A stretch of DNA of 64,000 nt from Mycolicibacterium vulneris (GCF_002104765.1 NZ_NCXM01000002.1:186001-250000), one strand, 5' to 3'. Positions 1 to 12,771 are shown, counted from the stretch's first letter. Notes: generated by a model from the letters alone, not told the origin. Made by a program: numbers and translations.

Positions 1-521
1 TGGAGGACCGGTTGACGCTCGACGTGATCGTGCGCCACGGCGGTGACGTCTCCGTGCGCGGGTGGGCGCTGAACGAGGTCAGCCTGGAAAAGGGTCCCCG
101 GCTGGGCGTGCTCGGGGTGGTCCTCGAGATCGACGGGCGCCCGGTGTCGGCGTTCGGCTGCGACGGGGTGCTGGTGTCCACACCCACCGGGTCAACCGCC
201 TACGCGTTCTCCGCCGGCGGACCGGTGCTGTGGCCGGACCTCGAGGCAATTCTGGTGGTACCCAACAACGCTCACGCGCTGTTCGGCCGCCCCATGGTCA
301 CCAGCCCGGATGCGACCATCGCGATCGAGATCGAGGCCGACGGGCATGACGCTCTGGTGTTCTGCGACGGCCGGCGCGAAATGTTGGTCCCGGCGGGCAG
401 CCGGCTGGAGGTAAGGCGTTGCGACACGCCGGTGAAGTGGGCCCGGCTGGACAGCGCCCCGTTCACCGATCGACTGGTGCGCAAATTCCGGTTGCCGGTG
501 ACCGGGTGGCGCGGGAACTGA
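1..521 (+). CDS. ppnK: NAD kinase, C-terminal part (gene enters from left edge)
   Basis: NAD kinase phosphorylates NAD to NADP in the cytosol. The reading frame is already open at the left edge (first full codon at base 3), so the N-terminus with the GGDGT motif lies outside the window. About 170 residues are visible, including [20 protein letters not shown], the conserved TPTGSTAY segment of the NAD-binding C-terminal domain. It ends 25 bases before recN, the order seen in mycobacteria (ppnK then recN). Family assignment is firm; full length cannot be judged. Confidence 0.93.
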   Translation, partial: EDRLTLDVIVRHGGDVSVRGWALNEVSLEKGPRLGVLGVVLEIDGRPVSAFGCDGVLVSTPTGSTAYAFSAGGPVLWPDLEAILVVPNNAHALFGRPMVTSPDATIAIEIEADGHDALVFCDGRREMLVPAGSRLEVRRCDTPVKWARLDSAPFTDRLVRKFRLPVTGWRGN

Positions 522-546
522 CGACTCCAACGCAGGTGCCGACTGA

Positions 547-2298
547 ATGCTGACCGAAATCCGCATCGAGTCACTCGGTGCCATCAGCGCGGCGGTCGGG
601 GAGTTCGACCGCGGCCTGACCGTGCTAACCGGCGAGACCGGTACCGGCAAGACCATGGTGGTGACCGGGTTGCACCTGCTCGGCGGTGCCCGCGCGGACG
701 CCACCCGGGTGCGGTCCGGGGCCGACCGGGCGATCGTCGAAGGCCGGTTCACCACAACCGATCTCGACGAGGCCGTGATCGTCAAGCTGGACGACATGCT
801 GGACGCATCGGGCGCGGAACGCGACGAGGACGGCAGCGTGATCGCGCTGCGCTCGGTCAGCCGTGATGGACCGTCGCGCGCCTACCTCGGCGGCCGCAGC
901 GTGCCGGCCAAGTCGCTGGGCGACTTCACCGCCGGGCTGCTGACCCTGCACGGGCAGAACGATCAGCTGCGACTCATGCGGCCCGAGGAGCAGTGCGGCG
1001 CGCTGGACCGGTTCGCCAAGGCCGGCCCCGCGCTGGAGCGCTATTGCAAACTGCGCGACGCCTGGCTGTCGGCGCGGCGCGACCTTCTCGACCGCCGCAA
1101 CCGGATGCGCGAGCTGGCGCTCGAGGCTGACCGGCTGAACTTCGCCCTCAACGAGATCGACGCCGTGGACCCGCAACCCGGCGAGGACGACGCCCTGGTC
1201 GCCGAGATCCTGCGGCTCTCCGAACTGGACACCCTGCGCGAGGCCGCGGCCAGGGCCCGCGCGGCCCTGTCCTCGGATGAGGCGGACGGCTCCGGACTCA
1301 GCGCGACCGAAAGCCTGGGAAAGGCAAGGGCCGCACTGGAATCGACGGACGACGCGAAGCTGGTGGCGTTGGCCGGCCAGCTCGACGAGGTGCTGACCGT
1401 GGTCGTCGACGCGGCCGGTGAGCTGGCCGGCTTCCTGGAGGAGCTACCGGCCGATGCCAGCGCGCTGGAATCAAAACTGGCCCGGCAGGCCGAACTGCGC
1501 ACGCTGACCCGCAAGTACGCGGCGGACATCGACGGCGTGCTCGCGTGGGCCCGGGAGTCGCGGGAACGGCTGGCTCAACTCGATGTTTCGGAGGAAGGGC
1601 TGGCGTCCCTGGCGGCGCGGGTCGACGAGCTGGCGCGCGAATTGGCCCAGGCCGCGGTGGATCTCAGCAACATACGGCGCAAGGCCGCCAAGCGGCTCGC
1701 CAAGGAGGTCACCGCCGAGCTGTCCGGGCTGGCGATGGCCGACGCGCAGTTCAGCATCGACGTCACCCTCGACGCCGCGGCGAGCGCCGACGACGCCGCC
1801 GCGCTGATGATGCCCTCGGGCGAGCTGGCCCGTGCCGGCGCCGACGGCGTCGATCAGGTGGAGTTCGGCTTTGCCGCGCACCGCGGGATGGACCAGCTGC
1901 CGCTGGCTAAGAGCGCGTCCGGTGGCGAGTTGTCCCGAGTGATGCTGGCGCTGGAAGTGGTGCTCGCGGCATCCGCGACGGGCACCACCATGGTGTTCGA
2001 CGAGGTCGACGCCGGGGTGGGCGGCCGGGCGGCGGTGCAGATCGGCCGGCGGCTGGCGCGGTTGGCGCGCACCCACCAGGTCATCGTCGTGACGCACCTG
2101 CCGCAGGTCGCGGCGTACGCCGACGTGCACCTGGTGGTGCACGGCGCGGGGCCGAAGGGGACCAGCGTGGTGCGGCGGGTTGCCGACGACGAGCGGGTGG
2201 CCGAGCTGGCCCGGATGCTGGCCGGGCTGGGCGAATCCGACAGTGGCCGCGCGCACGCCCGTGAACTGCTGGATGCGGCGCAGAAGGATGAGATCTAA
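547..2298 (+). CDS. recN: DNA repair protein RecN
   Basis: SMC-like ATPase of double-strand-break repair, 583 aa, the usual RecN length. The N-terminal Walker A is TGETGTGKT (residues about 28-36). A long charged, helical middle (about 160-390) is the coiled-coil arm. The ABC signature SGGELSRVMLALEV and Walker B TMVFDEVDAGVGG follow near residues 458-495, and a VVTHLPQVA motif comes after them. It follows the NAD kinase gene by 25 bases and probably shares its transcript. Nothing looks broken. Confidence 0.96.
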   Translation: MLTEIRIESLGAISAAVGEFDRGLTVLTGETGTGKTMVVTGLHLLGGARADATRVRSGADRAIVEGRFTTTDLDEAVIVKLDDMLDASGAERDEDGSVIALRSVSRDGPSRAYLGGRSVPAKSLGDFTAGLLTLHGQNDQLRLMRPEEQCGALDRFAKAGPALERYCKLRDAWLSARRDLLDRRNRMRELALEADRLNFALNEIDAVDPQPGEDDALVAEILRLSELDTLREAAARARAALSSDEADGSGLSATESLGKARAALESTDDAKLVALAGQLDEVLTVVVDAAGELAGFLEELPADASALESKLARQAELRTLTRKYAADIDGVLAWARESRERLAQLDVSEEGLASLAARVDELARELAQAAVDLSNIRRKAAKRLAKEVTAELSGLAMADAQFSIDVTLDAAASADDAAALMMPSGELARAGADGVDQVEFGFAAHRGMDQLPLAKSASGGELSRVMLALEVVLAASATGTTMVFDEVDAGVGGRAAVQIGRRLARLARTHQVIVVTHLPQVAAYADVHLVVHGAGPKGTSVVRRVADDERVAELARMLAGLGESDSGRAHARELLDAAQKDEI

Positions 2299-2411
2299 CC
2301 GCGAGGAACAAGTAATACAGATGTGACTAATGGGACTCTAGATAACTTATGAGGCTGATGTTACGGCGCGCCTCCCGTCCTCGCCGCAGCTTCGCGGACA
2401 GAATCGCCCCC

Positions 2412-3593
2412 ATGAAGATGTCAGGCCTGCTTTCCCGTAACCCCGCCCGGCCGGGCCTCGTCGGCACCGCCCGCGTTGACCGGAACATCGACCGCCTGCT
2501 GCGCCGCGTCTGCCCCGGCGACATCGTGGTGCTCGACGTCCTGGATCTGGACCGCATCACGGCGGACGCGCTGGTGGAGGCCGACATCGCCGCGGTGGTC
2601 AACGCGTCTCCGTCGGTGTCGGGCCGCTACCCGAACATGGGCCCAGAGGTGCTGGTCAACAACGGGGTGACTCTGATCGACGAGGCCGGACCCGACATCT
2701 TCAAAAAGGTCAAGGACGGCTCCAAGATCCGCCTGCACGAGGGCGGGGTGTACGCCGGTGACCGCAGGCTGGTCCGCGGGACCGAGCGCACCGACCACGA
2801 CATCGCCGACCTGATGCGCGAGGCGAAGAGCGGGCTGTCCGCGCATCTGGAGGCCTTCGCCGGCAACACGATCGAGTTCATCAAGAGCGAGAGCCCGCTG
2901 CTGATCGACGGCATCGGCATCCCCGACGTCGACGTCGACCTGCGCCGCCGGCATGTGGTGATCGTCGCCGACGAGCCCAGCGCCGCCGAGGATCTGCGCT
3001 CGCTCAAGCCGTTCATCAAGGAGTATCAGCCGGCGCTGATCGGCGTCGGCACCGGCGCGGACGTCCTGCGCAAGGCGGGCTACCGCCCCCAGATCATCGT
3101 CGGCGACCCCGACCAGATCAGCACCGACGCGCTCAAGTGCGGCGCCCAGGTGGTGCTGCCCGCCGACGCCGACGGGCACGCGCCCGGGCTGGAGCGGATC
3201 CAGGATCTCGGCGTCGGGGCGATGACGTTCCCGGCCGCGGGCTCGGCGATCGACCTGGCCCTGCTGCTGGCCGACCACCACGGCGCCGCGCTGCTGGTGA
3301 CGGCCGGCCACACCGCCAACATCGAGACGTTCTTCGACCGCACCCGCGCGCACAGCAACCCGTCGACCTTCCTGACCCGGCTGCGGGTCGGGGAGAAGGT
3401 GGTGGACGCCAAGGCCGTGGCCACCCTGTACCGCAACCACATCTCGGCGGGCGCCATCGCGCTGCTGGCGATGACCATGTTGATCGCTGTCATCGTCGCG
3501 CTGTGGGTGTCGCGCACCGACGCCGCGGTGCTGCATTGGGTCACCGACTACTGGAACCACTTCTGCCTGACCGTGCAGAAGTGGGTCACCTAG
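2412..3593 (+). CDS. steA: SteA-like protein (Rv1697 family), thiamin-pyrophosphokinase-like fold
   Basis: 393 aa from the ATG at 2412, the start giving the family's usual length (MKMSGLLSRNPARPGL); the frame is open further upstream from 2349, but that extension is arginine-rich and looks non-coding. The central part resembles the thiamin pyrophosphokinase catalytic fold (VGVGTGADVLRKAGYRP, IIVGDPDQIS). A single membrane helix lies near the C-terminus (AGAIALLAMTMLIAVIVALWV), leaving a short tail outside. In Corynebacterium the SteA/SteB pair acts in septum formation and cell-wall hydrolase control; that role here is inferred. The partner gene starts at the next base. Confidence 0.88.
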   Translation: MKMSGLLSRNPARPGLVGTARVDRNIDRLLRRVCPGDIVVLDVLDLDRITADALVEADIAAVVNASPSVSGRYPNMGPEVLVNNGVTLIDEAGPDIFKKVKDGSKIRLHEGGVYAGDRRLVRGTERTDHDIADLMREAKSGLSAHLEAFAGNTIEFIKSESPLLIDGIGIPDVDVDLRRRHVVIVADEPSAAEDLRSLKPFIKEYQPALIGVGTGADVLRKAGYRPQIIVGDPDQISTDALKCGAQVVLPADADGHAPGLERIQDLGVGAMTFPAAGSAIDLALLLADHHGAALLVTAGHTANIETFFDRTRAHSNPSTFLTRLRVGEKVVDAKAVATLYRNHISAGAIALLAMTMLIAVIVALWVSRTDAAVLHWVTDYWNHFCLTVQKWVT

Positions 3594-4538
3594 ATGATCT
3601 CGTTGCGTCAACATGCCTTGTCGCTGGCGGCCGTCTTCCTGGCGCTGGCGGTGGGGGTCGTGCTGGGCTCCGGCTTCCTGTCGGACACCCTGTTGTCCAG
3701 CCTGCGCGACGAGAAGCGGGACCTGTACACCCAGATCAGCGGGCTCAACGACCAGAAGAATGTGCTGAACGAAAAGCTCAGCGCAGCAAACAATTTCGAC
3801 ACCCAACTGGCCGGCCGGATGGTGCACGACGCGCTGGGCGGCAAGACGGTGGTGGTGTTCCGCACCCCGGATGCCACTGACGACGACGTGGCCGCGGTGT
3901 CGAAGTTCATCGGTCAAGCCGGCGGGACGGTGACCGGAACGGTGGCGCTGACGCAGGAGTTCGTCGAAGCCAACTCGGCGGAGAAGCTGCAGACGGTGGT
4001 GAACTCCTCGGTGCTGCCCGCGGGTCAGCAGCTGAGCACCAAGCTCGTCGACGAGGGTTCGCAGGCGGGTGACCTGATGGGCATCGCGCTGCTGGCCAAC
4101 GCCAACCCGGCGGTCCCGGCGGTGGACGACATCCAGCGCAACACCGTGCTGGCGGCGCTGCGCGACACCGGCTTCATCAGCTATCAGGCAACCGATCACA
4201 TGGGCGCGGCCAACGCCGCGCTCGTCGTCACGGGCGGCTCGCTGCCCCAGGACGCCGGCAACAAGGGCGTCAGTGTGGCGCGGTTTTCGGCCGCGCTGGC
4301 CCCGCACGGCTCGGGCACCCTGCTCGCCGGGCGCGACGGTTCGGCGACGGGAGGCGCCGCGGTGGCGGTGACGCGTGCCGACGCCGGGATGAACTCCGCG
4401 ATCACCACGGTCGACGACGTCGACGCCGCGCCGGGCCGCATCACCGCGGTCCTGGGCCTGCACGACCTGCTCAACGGCGGGCACGCCGGGCAGTACGGCA
4501 CCGGTCACGGGGCGACGTCAATCACGGTGCCCCAGTAG
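3594..4538 (+). CDS. mctB: MctB/SteB-like membrane-anchored protein (Rv1698 family)
   Basis: 314 aa. A single N-terminal membrane helix (LSLAAVFLALAVGVVLGSGFL, about residues 7-27) is followed by a predicted coiled coil (about 38-65, RDEKRDLYTQISGLNDQKN) and an alpha/beta extracytoplasmic domain. In M. tuberculosis the homologue Rv1698 has been described as an outer-membrane/copper-efflux channel (MctB), and in Corynebacterium as SteB, partner of SteA. The ATG directly abuts the steA stop codon, so the two are co-translated. No cysteine-rich metal motif is visible. Confidence 0.87.
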   Translation: MISLRQHALSLAAVFLALAVGVVLGSGFLSDTLLSSLRDEKRDLYTQISGLNDQKNVLNEKLSAANNFDTQLAGRMVHDALGGKTVVVFRTPDATDDDVAAVSKFIGQAGGTVTGTVALTQEFVEANSAEKLQTVVNSSVLPAGQQLSTKLVDEGSQAGDLMGIALLANANPAVPAVDDIQRNTVLAALRDTGFISYQATDHMGAANAALVVTGGSLPQDAGNKGVSVARFSAALAPHGSGTLLAGRDGSATGGAAVAVTRADAGMNSAITTVDDVDAAPGRITAVLGLHDLLNGGHAGQYGTGHGATSITVPQ

Positions 4539-4571
4539 CGGGCGTGTTAGCCGCGGCACAGCGCGGTGGAT

Positions 4572-7024
<2,453 letters not shown>

Positions 7025-7028
<4 letters not shown>

Positions 7029-7966
7029 CAACGGTGGCGCTGGACACGCAGTTGCAGGGCTACCTTGACCATCTCACGATCGAGCGCGGCGTCGCCGCGA
7101 ACACCCTGAGCTCGTACAGCCGCGACCTGCGCCGCTACACAAAACACTTGTCGGACCGCGGAATTTACGACCTGGCCAAGGTGGGCGAGAACGACGTGAG
7201 CGAGTTTTTGGTGGCGTTGCGCCGCGGCGATCCCGACACCGGGGTCGCCGCGCTGTCCGCGGTGTCGGCGGCGCGGGCGCTGATCGCGGTGCGCGGCCTG
7301 CATCGGTTCGCCGCCGCCGAAGGGCTGGCCGAACTCGACGTGGCGCGCGCGGTCCGCCCGCCGACGCCGGGCCGCCGGCTGCCCAAAAGCCTGACCATCG
7401 ACCAGGTGCTGGCGCTGCTGGAGGGCGCCGGTGGCGAGAGCCCGGCCGATGGTCCGCTGACGCTGCGTAACCGCGCGCTGCTGGAACTCCTGTATTCCAC
7501 CGGCGCGCGGATCTCCGAAGCCGTTGGCCTCGACGTCGACGACATCGACACGCACGCCCGGTCGGTGTTGTTGCGCGGCAAGGGCGGCAAGCAGCGGCTG
7601 GTGCCGATCGGGCGTCCGGCCGTGGCCGCGCTGGACTCCTATCTGGTGAGGGGGCGCTCGGAGCTGGCCCGGCGCGGGCGCGGGACGCCGGGCATCTTCC
7701 TCAATGTGCGCGGCGGGCGGCTGTCGCGGCAGAGCGCGTGGCAGGTCCTGCAGGACGCGGCCGAGCGGGCCGGGATCACCTCGGGGGTGTCGCCGCACAT
7801 GCTGCGGCATTCCTTCGCCACCCACCTGCTGGAGGGCGGCGCCGACGTGCGGGTCGTGCAGGAACTGCTCGGCCACGCCTCGGTGACGACGACGCAGATC
7901 TACACCATGGTCACCGTGCACGCGCTGCGCGAAGTGTGGGCCGAGGCCCACCCGCGGGCGCAGTAG
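7025..7966 (+). CDS. xerD: Tyrosine recombinase XerD
   Basis: 313 aa from the ATG at 7025 (the frame is open upstream but the ATGA overlap with the NUDIX gene marks the start). An N-terminal SAM-like core-binding domain ([20 protein letters not shown]) precedes the catalytic domain. The catalytic Arg is in [12 protein letters not shown], the box [21 protein letters not shown] supplies H-R-H/R, and the nucleophile Tyr is in TTTQIYTMV. It resolves chromosome dimers at dif with XerC. It ends 4 bases before the convergent methyltransferase gene. Confidence 0.95.
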
Positions 7967-7970
7967 CCGC

Positions 7971-8735
7971 TCAGTCGCCGAGGTAGTCGAGGTAGTCGGA
8001 CTCCAGCACCAGGTCGGACAGCATCGTCTGGTACTCGACGTGCGCCTTGTGCTCGACGGTGTTGAATCGCTTGCCCTGCTGGCGGTGCATGTACTCGCGG
8101 TACTTCGGCGCGCCGGGTATTCGGACGTTGTCGGCGACCACGATCGAGCCCGGGTGCAGCCAGCCGCGCTCCATGATGCTCTTCAGGTCGTCGAGGTAGG
8201 CGTCCTTGTCGTGGTCGAGGAACACGAAATCGAGTGTGCCTTCGGCGAATCCGTGCTCGTTGGCCAGCGCGTCCAGGGTGCGCCCGCCGTCGCCGATGGT
8301 GCCGACCACGCACGTCGCCCGGTCGGCGACGCCGGCGTGCGCCCAGATCTGGCGGGCGTTGGTCGCGTTGGCCTCGGCGAGCTCGACCGAGAACACCTTG
8401 GCCTTCGGGGCGGCCCGGGCGATGCGCAGCGCGCCGTAGCCGCAGTAGGTGCCCAGCTCGAGCGCGAGCGCCGGATCGGCGCGCCGGACGGCGGCGTCGA
8501 GCAGCAGCCCCTTCTCGTCGCCGACGTTGATCAGCAGCGATTTCTCGTAGGCGAACTTGTCGATGGTGGCCAGCACGTCGTCGATGTCGCCGGCCCGCGC
8601 GTTCTGCAGCACGTACTCGACGGCGGCTGCTTCGCGCCCGTCACCGATCTGGCCGGTGGTGGTGATGTTCTGAGCCCCGGCGGCCATGCGCCAGACCGAC
8701 CAACGCAGTAGTGGTATCCGTCGCTTCAGGTTCAT
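7971..8735 (-). CDS. Class I O-methyltransferase (catechol O-methyltransferase type, Rv1703c family)
   Basis: 254 aa from the ATG at 8735; the frame is open to 8774 but the extra 13 residues look non-coding. The SAM-binding motif ALELGTYCGYGALRIA, the acidic VFSVELAEAN and the metal/substrate motif DFVFLDHDKDAYLDD followed by VVADNV match the COMT-like O-methyltransferase family. The natural substrate is unknown. It faces xerD tail-to-tail with a 4-base gap. In M. tuberculosis the homologue lies at the corresponding place. Confidence 0.9.
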   Translation of the reverse strand: MNLKRRIPLLRWSVWRMAAGAQNITTTGQIGDGREAAAVEYVLQNARAGDIDDVLATIDKFAYEKSLLINVGDEKGLLLDAAVRRADPALALELGTYCGYGALRIARAAPKAKVFSVELAEANATNARQIWAHAGVADRATCVVGTIGDGGRTLDALANEHGFAEGTLDFVFLDHDKDAYLDDLKSIMERGWLHPGSIVVADNVRIPGAPKYREYMHRQQGKRFNTVEHKAHVEYQTMLSDLVLESDYLDYLGD

Positions 8736-8952
8736 AGACGCCACGATAGGCCGGTGGCGGTGCCGGGCGGTCAAGCCGCGATGCCCCTCGGAAATTGGTG
8801 CTGCTGTGACTGGAGTGAATAGGCTGTCGGGATGTGCGCTCTACCACCGATTTTCCCCCATATTGGCTGGTTAATTGCCTGCGGGTCGCCGAGTTTCACG
8901 CGATGAACCCGTTAGACTTTCCGACGATGTTCACCTCCCGAACAGCCCCGCC

Positions 8953-9816
8953 ATGACCGAGCAGCCGGACAACGGCGTCGAGCTCGGTCTGACCGGGCGG
9001 CCGCCGCGGGCGATCCCGGAGCCACAGCCGCGCACCTCGCACGGCCCGGCCAAAGTCGTCGCCATGTGCAACCAGAAGGGCGGCGTCGGGAAGACCACGT
9101 CGACCATCAACCTGGGTGCCGCGCTCGCCGAGTACGGCCGCCGCGTGCTGCTGGTGGACATGGACCCGCAGGGCGCGCTGTCCGCCGGCCTGGGTGTCCC
9201 GCACTACGAGCTGGAAAAGACCATCCACAACGTGCTGGTCGAGCCGCGGGTGTCGATCGACGACGTGCTGCTGCAGACCCGGGTAAGGCACATGGATCTG
9301 GTGCCCAGCAACATCGACCTGTCGGCCGCCGAGATCCAGCTGGTCAACGAGGTGGGGCGCGAGCAGACGCTGGGCCGCGCGCTGCACCCGGTACTGGACC
9401 GCTACGACTACGTGCTGATCGACTGCCAGCCGTCGCTGGGGCTGCTCACCGTCAACGGCCTGGCCTGCGCCGACGGCGTGGTGATCCCGACCGAGTGCGA
9501 GTACTTCTCGCTGCGCGGGCTGGCGCTGCTGACCGACACCGTCGACAAGGTGCGCGACCGGCTGAACCCGAAGCTCGAGATCAGCGGGATCCTGCTGACC
9601 CGCTATGACCCCCGCACGGTCAACTCGCGCGAGGTGATGGCCCGGGTGGTGGAGCGGTTCGGGGATCTGGTGTTCGACGCGGTCATCACCCGGACCGTCC
9701 GATTCCCGGAGACCAGTGTGGCCGGCGAACCCATCACCACGTGGGCACCGCGATCCACCGGGGCCATCGCCTATCGCGCGCTGGCCCGTGAGTTCATCGA
9801 CCGATTCGGCGCGTGA
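8953..9816 (+). CDS. ParA/MinD-type ATPase beside scpAB (Rv1708 family)
   Basis: 287 aa from the ATG at 8953; the frame is open back to a TTG at 8875, so the start is uncertain, but a TTAGACTTT promoter-like stretch lies inside that extension and favours the later start. The deviant Walker A CNQKGGVGKTTSTINLGAAL, Walker A' LLVDMDPQGALSAGL and Walker B VLIDCQPSLGLL are intact. Family: chromosome or protein partitioning ATPases. It overlaps scpA by GTGA, linking it to the condensin genes; a role with SMC-ScpAB is inferred from context. Confidence 0.9.
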   Translation: MTEQPDNGVELGLTGRPPRAIPEPQPRTSHGPAKVVAMCNQKGGVGKTTSTINLGAALAEYGRRVLLVDMDPQGALSAGLGVPHYELEKTIHNVLVEPRVSIDDVLLQTRVRHMDLVPSNIDLSAAEIQLVNEVGREQTLGRALHPVLDRYDYVLIDCQPSLGLLTVNGLACADGVVIPTECEYFSLRGLALLTDTVDKVRDRLNPKLEISGILLTRYDPRTVNSREVMARVVERFGDLVFDAVITRTVRFPETSVAGEPITTWAPRSTGAIAYRALAREFIDRFGA

Positions 9817-10640
9817 ACGCGACCGAAACCGGTGAGGCGCCACAGCAGAACGGCTACGGAGCTGGCTTCCAAGTCCGCCTGACCAATTTCGAGGGTCCGT
9901 TCGATCTGCTGCTGCAGCTGATCTTCGCCCATCGCCTCGACGTGACCGAGGTGGCGCTGCACCAGGTCACCGACGACTTCATCGCCTACACCCGCGAAAT
10001 CGGTCCGCAGCTGGAGCTGGAGGAGACGACGGCGTTCCTGGTGGTCGCCGCGACCCTGCTGGACCTGAAGGCGGCGCGGCTGTTGCCGGCCGGACAGGTC
10101 GACGACGACGAGGACCTCGCGCTGCTGGAGGTGCGGGACCTGCTGTTCGCCCGCTTGCTGCAGTACCGCGCGTTCAAGCACGTCGCCGAGATGTTCGCCG
10201 AACTCGAGGCCACGGCGCTGCGCAGCTATCCGCGCTCGGTGTCGCTGGAAGACCGGTTCACCGAACTGCTGCCCGAGGTGATGATCGGCGTCGACGCCGA
10301 GCGGTTCGCCCAGATTGCCGCGATCGCGTTCAGCCCGCGACCCGTCCCGACCGTGTCGGTCGCGCACCTGCATCAGGTCCAGGTCTCGGTTCCCGAGCAG
10401 GCCAAGAAGCTGCTCGCCATCCTGGAAGCGCGGGGCCGCGGGAGGTGGGCGACGTTCTCCGAGCTGGTCGCCGACTGCGAGGCGTCGATGGAGGTGGTCG
10501 GGCGCTTCCTGGCGCTGCTCGAACTGTATCGGTCCCGGGCGGTAGCATTCGACCAGTCAGAGCCGCTAGGCGTGCTCCAAATCTCGTGGACCGGGGAAAG
10601 TCCGGCCAGTGAAGCCTTGGTAGAAGTGCGGGACGAATAA
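9813..10640 (+). CDS. scpA: Segregation and condensation protein A
   Basis: Kleisin subunit of the SMC-ScpAB condensin, 275 aa from GTG at 9813. The kleisin signature FEGPFDLLLQLI starts at about residue 25, followed by HRLDVTEVALHQVTDDF. The winged-helix C-terminal part (about 195-250, RGRGRWATFSELVADCEASMEVVGRFLALLELYRSRAVAF) binds the SMC head. The stop codon is followed directly by the scpB start. The length agrees with actinobacterial ScpA. Confidence 0.94.
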   Translation: MNATETGEAPQQNGYGAGFQVRLTNFEGPFDLLLQLIFAHRLDVTEVALHQVTDDFIAYTREIGPQLELEETTAFLVVAATLLDLKAARLLPAGQVDDDEDLALLEVRDLLFARLLQYRAFKHVAEMFAELEATALRSYPRSVSLEDRFTELLPEVMIGVDAERFAQIAAIAFSPRPVPTVSVAHLHQVQVSVPEQAKKLLAILEARGRGRWATFSELVADCEASMEVVGRFLALLELYRSRAVAFDQSEPLGVLQISWTGESPASEALVEVRDE

Positions 10641-11348
10641 GTGACTGAAGACATGCCGGACGTCGATCTCGAAACGGATCTCGGCGTGGGCATCCCGGAC
10701 ATCGCCGAAGTCGCGCCTATGGAATCGGAGGAACTCGGTTCCGTGCTCGAGGCGCTGCTGCTGGTGGTGGACACCCCGGTGACCGCGGAGGCGCTGGCGT
10801 CGGCCACCCAGCAGCCGGTGTACCGGATCGCCACCAAGTTGCAGGAGATGGCCGAGCAGCTCACCGAGCGCGACAGCGGCATCGACCTGCGGCAAAACAG
10901 CGAGGGGTGGCGGATGTACACCCGCGCGCGGTTCGCGCCCTATGTCGAGAAGCTGCTGCTGGACGGCGCGCGGTCCAAGTTGACCCGGGCCGCGCTGGAG
11001 ACGCTGGCGGTGGTCGCCTACCGCCAGCCCGTGACGCGCGCGCGGGTGAGCGCGGTGCGCGGCGTCAACGTCGACGCCGTGATGCGCACGCTGCTGGCGC
11101 GCGGCCTGATCACCGAGGCCGGGGCCGACGAGGACACCGGCGCGGTGACGTTCGCCACCACCGACCTGTTCCTGGAGCGCCTGGGGCTGACGTCGCTGGC
11201 GGATCTTCCGGACATCGCGCCGCTGCTTCCCGACGTCGACACGATCGAGGACCTCACCGAATCCCTGGACAGCGAGCCACGTTTCATCAAGTTGTCCGGC
11301 GGTCGATCGTCCGACCAGTCGCTGACGTTCGACGTGGACCAGGATTGA
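10641..11348 (+). CDS. scpB: Segregation and condensation protein B
   Basis: 235 aa from GTG at 10641, immediately after the scpA stop. It has two winged-helix domains: LGSVLEALLLVVDTPVTAEALA (about 31-52) and LTRAALETLAVVAYRQPVTRARVSAVRGVN (about 115-144), the latter being the ScpB signature. An acidic N-terminal tail and a serine/aspartate-rich C-terminal tail are usual in mycobacteria. The stop overlaps the next gene (TGATG). Confidence 0.94.
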   Translation: MTEDMPDVDLETDLGVGIPDIAEVAPMESEELGSVLEALLLVVDTPVTAEALASATQQPVYRIATKLQEMAEQLTERDSGIDLRQNSEGWRMYTRARFAPYVEKLLLDGARSKLTRAALETLAVVAYRQPVTRARVSAVRGVNVDAVMRTLLARGLITEAGADEDTGAVTFATTDLFLERLGLTSLADLPDIAPLLPDVDTIEDLTESLDSEPRFIKLSGGRSSDQSLTFDVDQD

Positions 11349-12091
11349 TGGACGAAGCTCAGGGGATCCGGCTGCAAAAAGTGTTGTCCCAGGCCGGAAT
11401 AGCGTCGCGGCGGGCCGCCGAGAAGTTGATCATCGACGGCCGCGTCGAGGTGGACGGCCAGGTGGTGACCGAGCTGGGTACCCGCGTGGACCCGGACTCC
11501 GCGGTGATCCGCGTTGACGGCGCCCGGGTGGTGCTCGACGACTCGCAGGTGTATCTGGCCCTGAACAAGCCGCGCGGTGTGCACTCGACCATGTCCGACG
11601 ACCGCGGCCGGCCCTGTATCGGCGATCTGGTCGAGCGCAAGGTTCGCGGCAACAAGAACCTGTTTCACGTTGGGCGGTTGGACGCCGACACCGAAGGGCT
11701 GATCCTGCTGACCAACGACGGCGAGCTCGCGCACCGGCTGATGCACCCTTCCCACGAGGTGCCCAAGACGTACCTGGCGACGGTGACCGGGTCGGTGCCG
11801 CGCGGGCTCGGCAAGAAGCTGCGTGCCGGGATCGAATTGGACGACGGGCCGGCCAAACTCGACGAGTTCGCGGTGGTGGATGCCATTCCGGGCAAGACGC
11901 TGGTGCGGGTGACGCTGCACGAGGGGCGCAATCGCATCGTGCGCCGACTGCTGGCTGCCGCGGGATTCCCGGTGGAGTCGTTGGTGCGCACCGACATCGG
12001 GCCGGTCTCGCTGGGCAAGCAGCGGCCGGGCACCTTCCGGGCGCTGGCTCATCACGAGATCGGCCAGCTGTACAAAGCGGTGGGCCTGTGA
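11348..12091 (+). CDS. Pseudouridine synthase, RsuA/RluB family
   Basis: 247 aa from the ATG at 11348, overlapping scpB by one base. An S4 RNA-binding domain opens the protein ([22 protein letters not shown]). The catalytic Asp lies in [20 protein letters not shown] (about residues 104-123), and the C-terminal [20 protein letters not shown] is the usual motif III. It probably modifies 23S rRNA (RluB-like) but RsuA/RluB/RluE cannot be separated by eye. The stop overlaps cmk (GTGA). Confidence 0.92.
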   Translation: MDEAQGIRLQKVLSQAGIASRRAAEKLIIDGRVEVDGQVVTELGTRVDPDSAVIRVDGARVVLDDSQVYLALNKPRGVHSTMSDDRGRPCIGDLVERKVRGNKNLFHVGRLDADTEGLILLTNDGELAHRLMHPSHEVPKTYLATVTGSVPRGLGKKLRAGIELDDGPAKLDEFAVVDAIPGKTLVRVTLHEGRNRIVRRLLAAAGFPVESLVRTDIGPVSLGKQRPGTFRALAHHEIGQLYKAVGL

Positions 12092-12771
12092 CCGACGTGG
12101 TGGTGGCCATCGACGGCCCGGCGGGCACCGGAAAGTCCTCGGTGTCAAAGGGATTGGCGCAGGTGCTCGGCGCGCGCTATCTGGACACCGGCGGGATGTA
12201 CCGGATGGTGACCCTGGCAGTGCTGCGCGCCGACATCGACCCGGCCGACGCCGAAGCCGTCGCGCGCACGGCGGAAACGGTCCAGATGTCGATCGACTAT
12301 CGCCCCGACGGCGACCGTTATTTCCTTTGCGGAGAGGATGTCTCGATGGAGATCCGCGGTGACCTGGTGACCGGTTCGGTGTCGGCGGTGTCCTCGGTTC
12401 CGGCCGTGCGCACCCGGCTCGTCGACCTGCAGCGCGAAATGGCCGAGGGCCCGGGCAGTGTCGTCGTCGAGGGCCGCGACATCGGCACCGTGGTCCTGCC
12501 CGACGCGCCCGTGAAGATCTTTCTGACCGCATCGGCCGAGACGCGGGCGCGGCGGCGCAACGATCAGAACGTGGCGGCCGGGCTGGCCGACGACTACGAG
12601 GCGGTGCTGGCCGACGTCCGTCGCCGCGACCATCTGGATTCCACCCGGGCGGTGTCGCCGCTGCGGACGGCCCCGGACGCGGTGGTCGTCGACACCAGCG
12701 AGATGACCGAGGCCCAGGTGATCTCGCACCTGCGGGACCTGGTCAAGCAGCGAAGCGGAGCGGTGCGATGA
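12088..12771 (+). CDS. cmk: Cytidylate kinase
   Basis: Phosphorylates CMP and dCMP. 227 aa from GTG at 12088, overlapping the pseudouridine synthase stop by 4 bases. The P-loop is [18 protein letters not shown] (residues 7-24), followed by [10 protein letters not shown] (CMP-binding), [21 protein letters not shown] and the lid arginines ETRARRR. It ends with an ATGA overlap with der, so the six genes from the parA-like gene to der form one tightly coupled run. Confidence 0.95.
   Translation: MTDVVVAIDGPAGTGKSSVSKGLAQVLGARYLDTGGMYRMVTLAVLRADIDPADAEAVARTAETVQMSIDYRPDGDRYFLCGEDVSMEIRGDLVTGSVSAVSSVPAVRTRLVDLQREMAEGPGSVVVEGRDIGTVVLPDAPVKIFLTASAETRARRRNDQNVAAGLADDYEAVLADVRRRDHLDSTRAVSPLRTAPDAVVVDTSEMTEAQVISHLRDLVKQRSGAVR

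Noticed and set aside
2421..4508. Long open frame of 695 codons on the minus strand
   Set aside because: It is antisense to the steA and mctB genes, which have clear homology and codon bias; high G+C leaves opposite frames open. The composition (H, R, G, V, Q) is that of a shadow frame.
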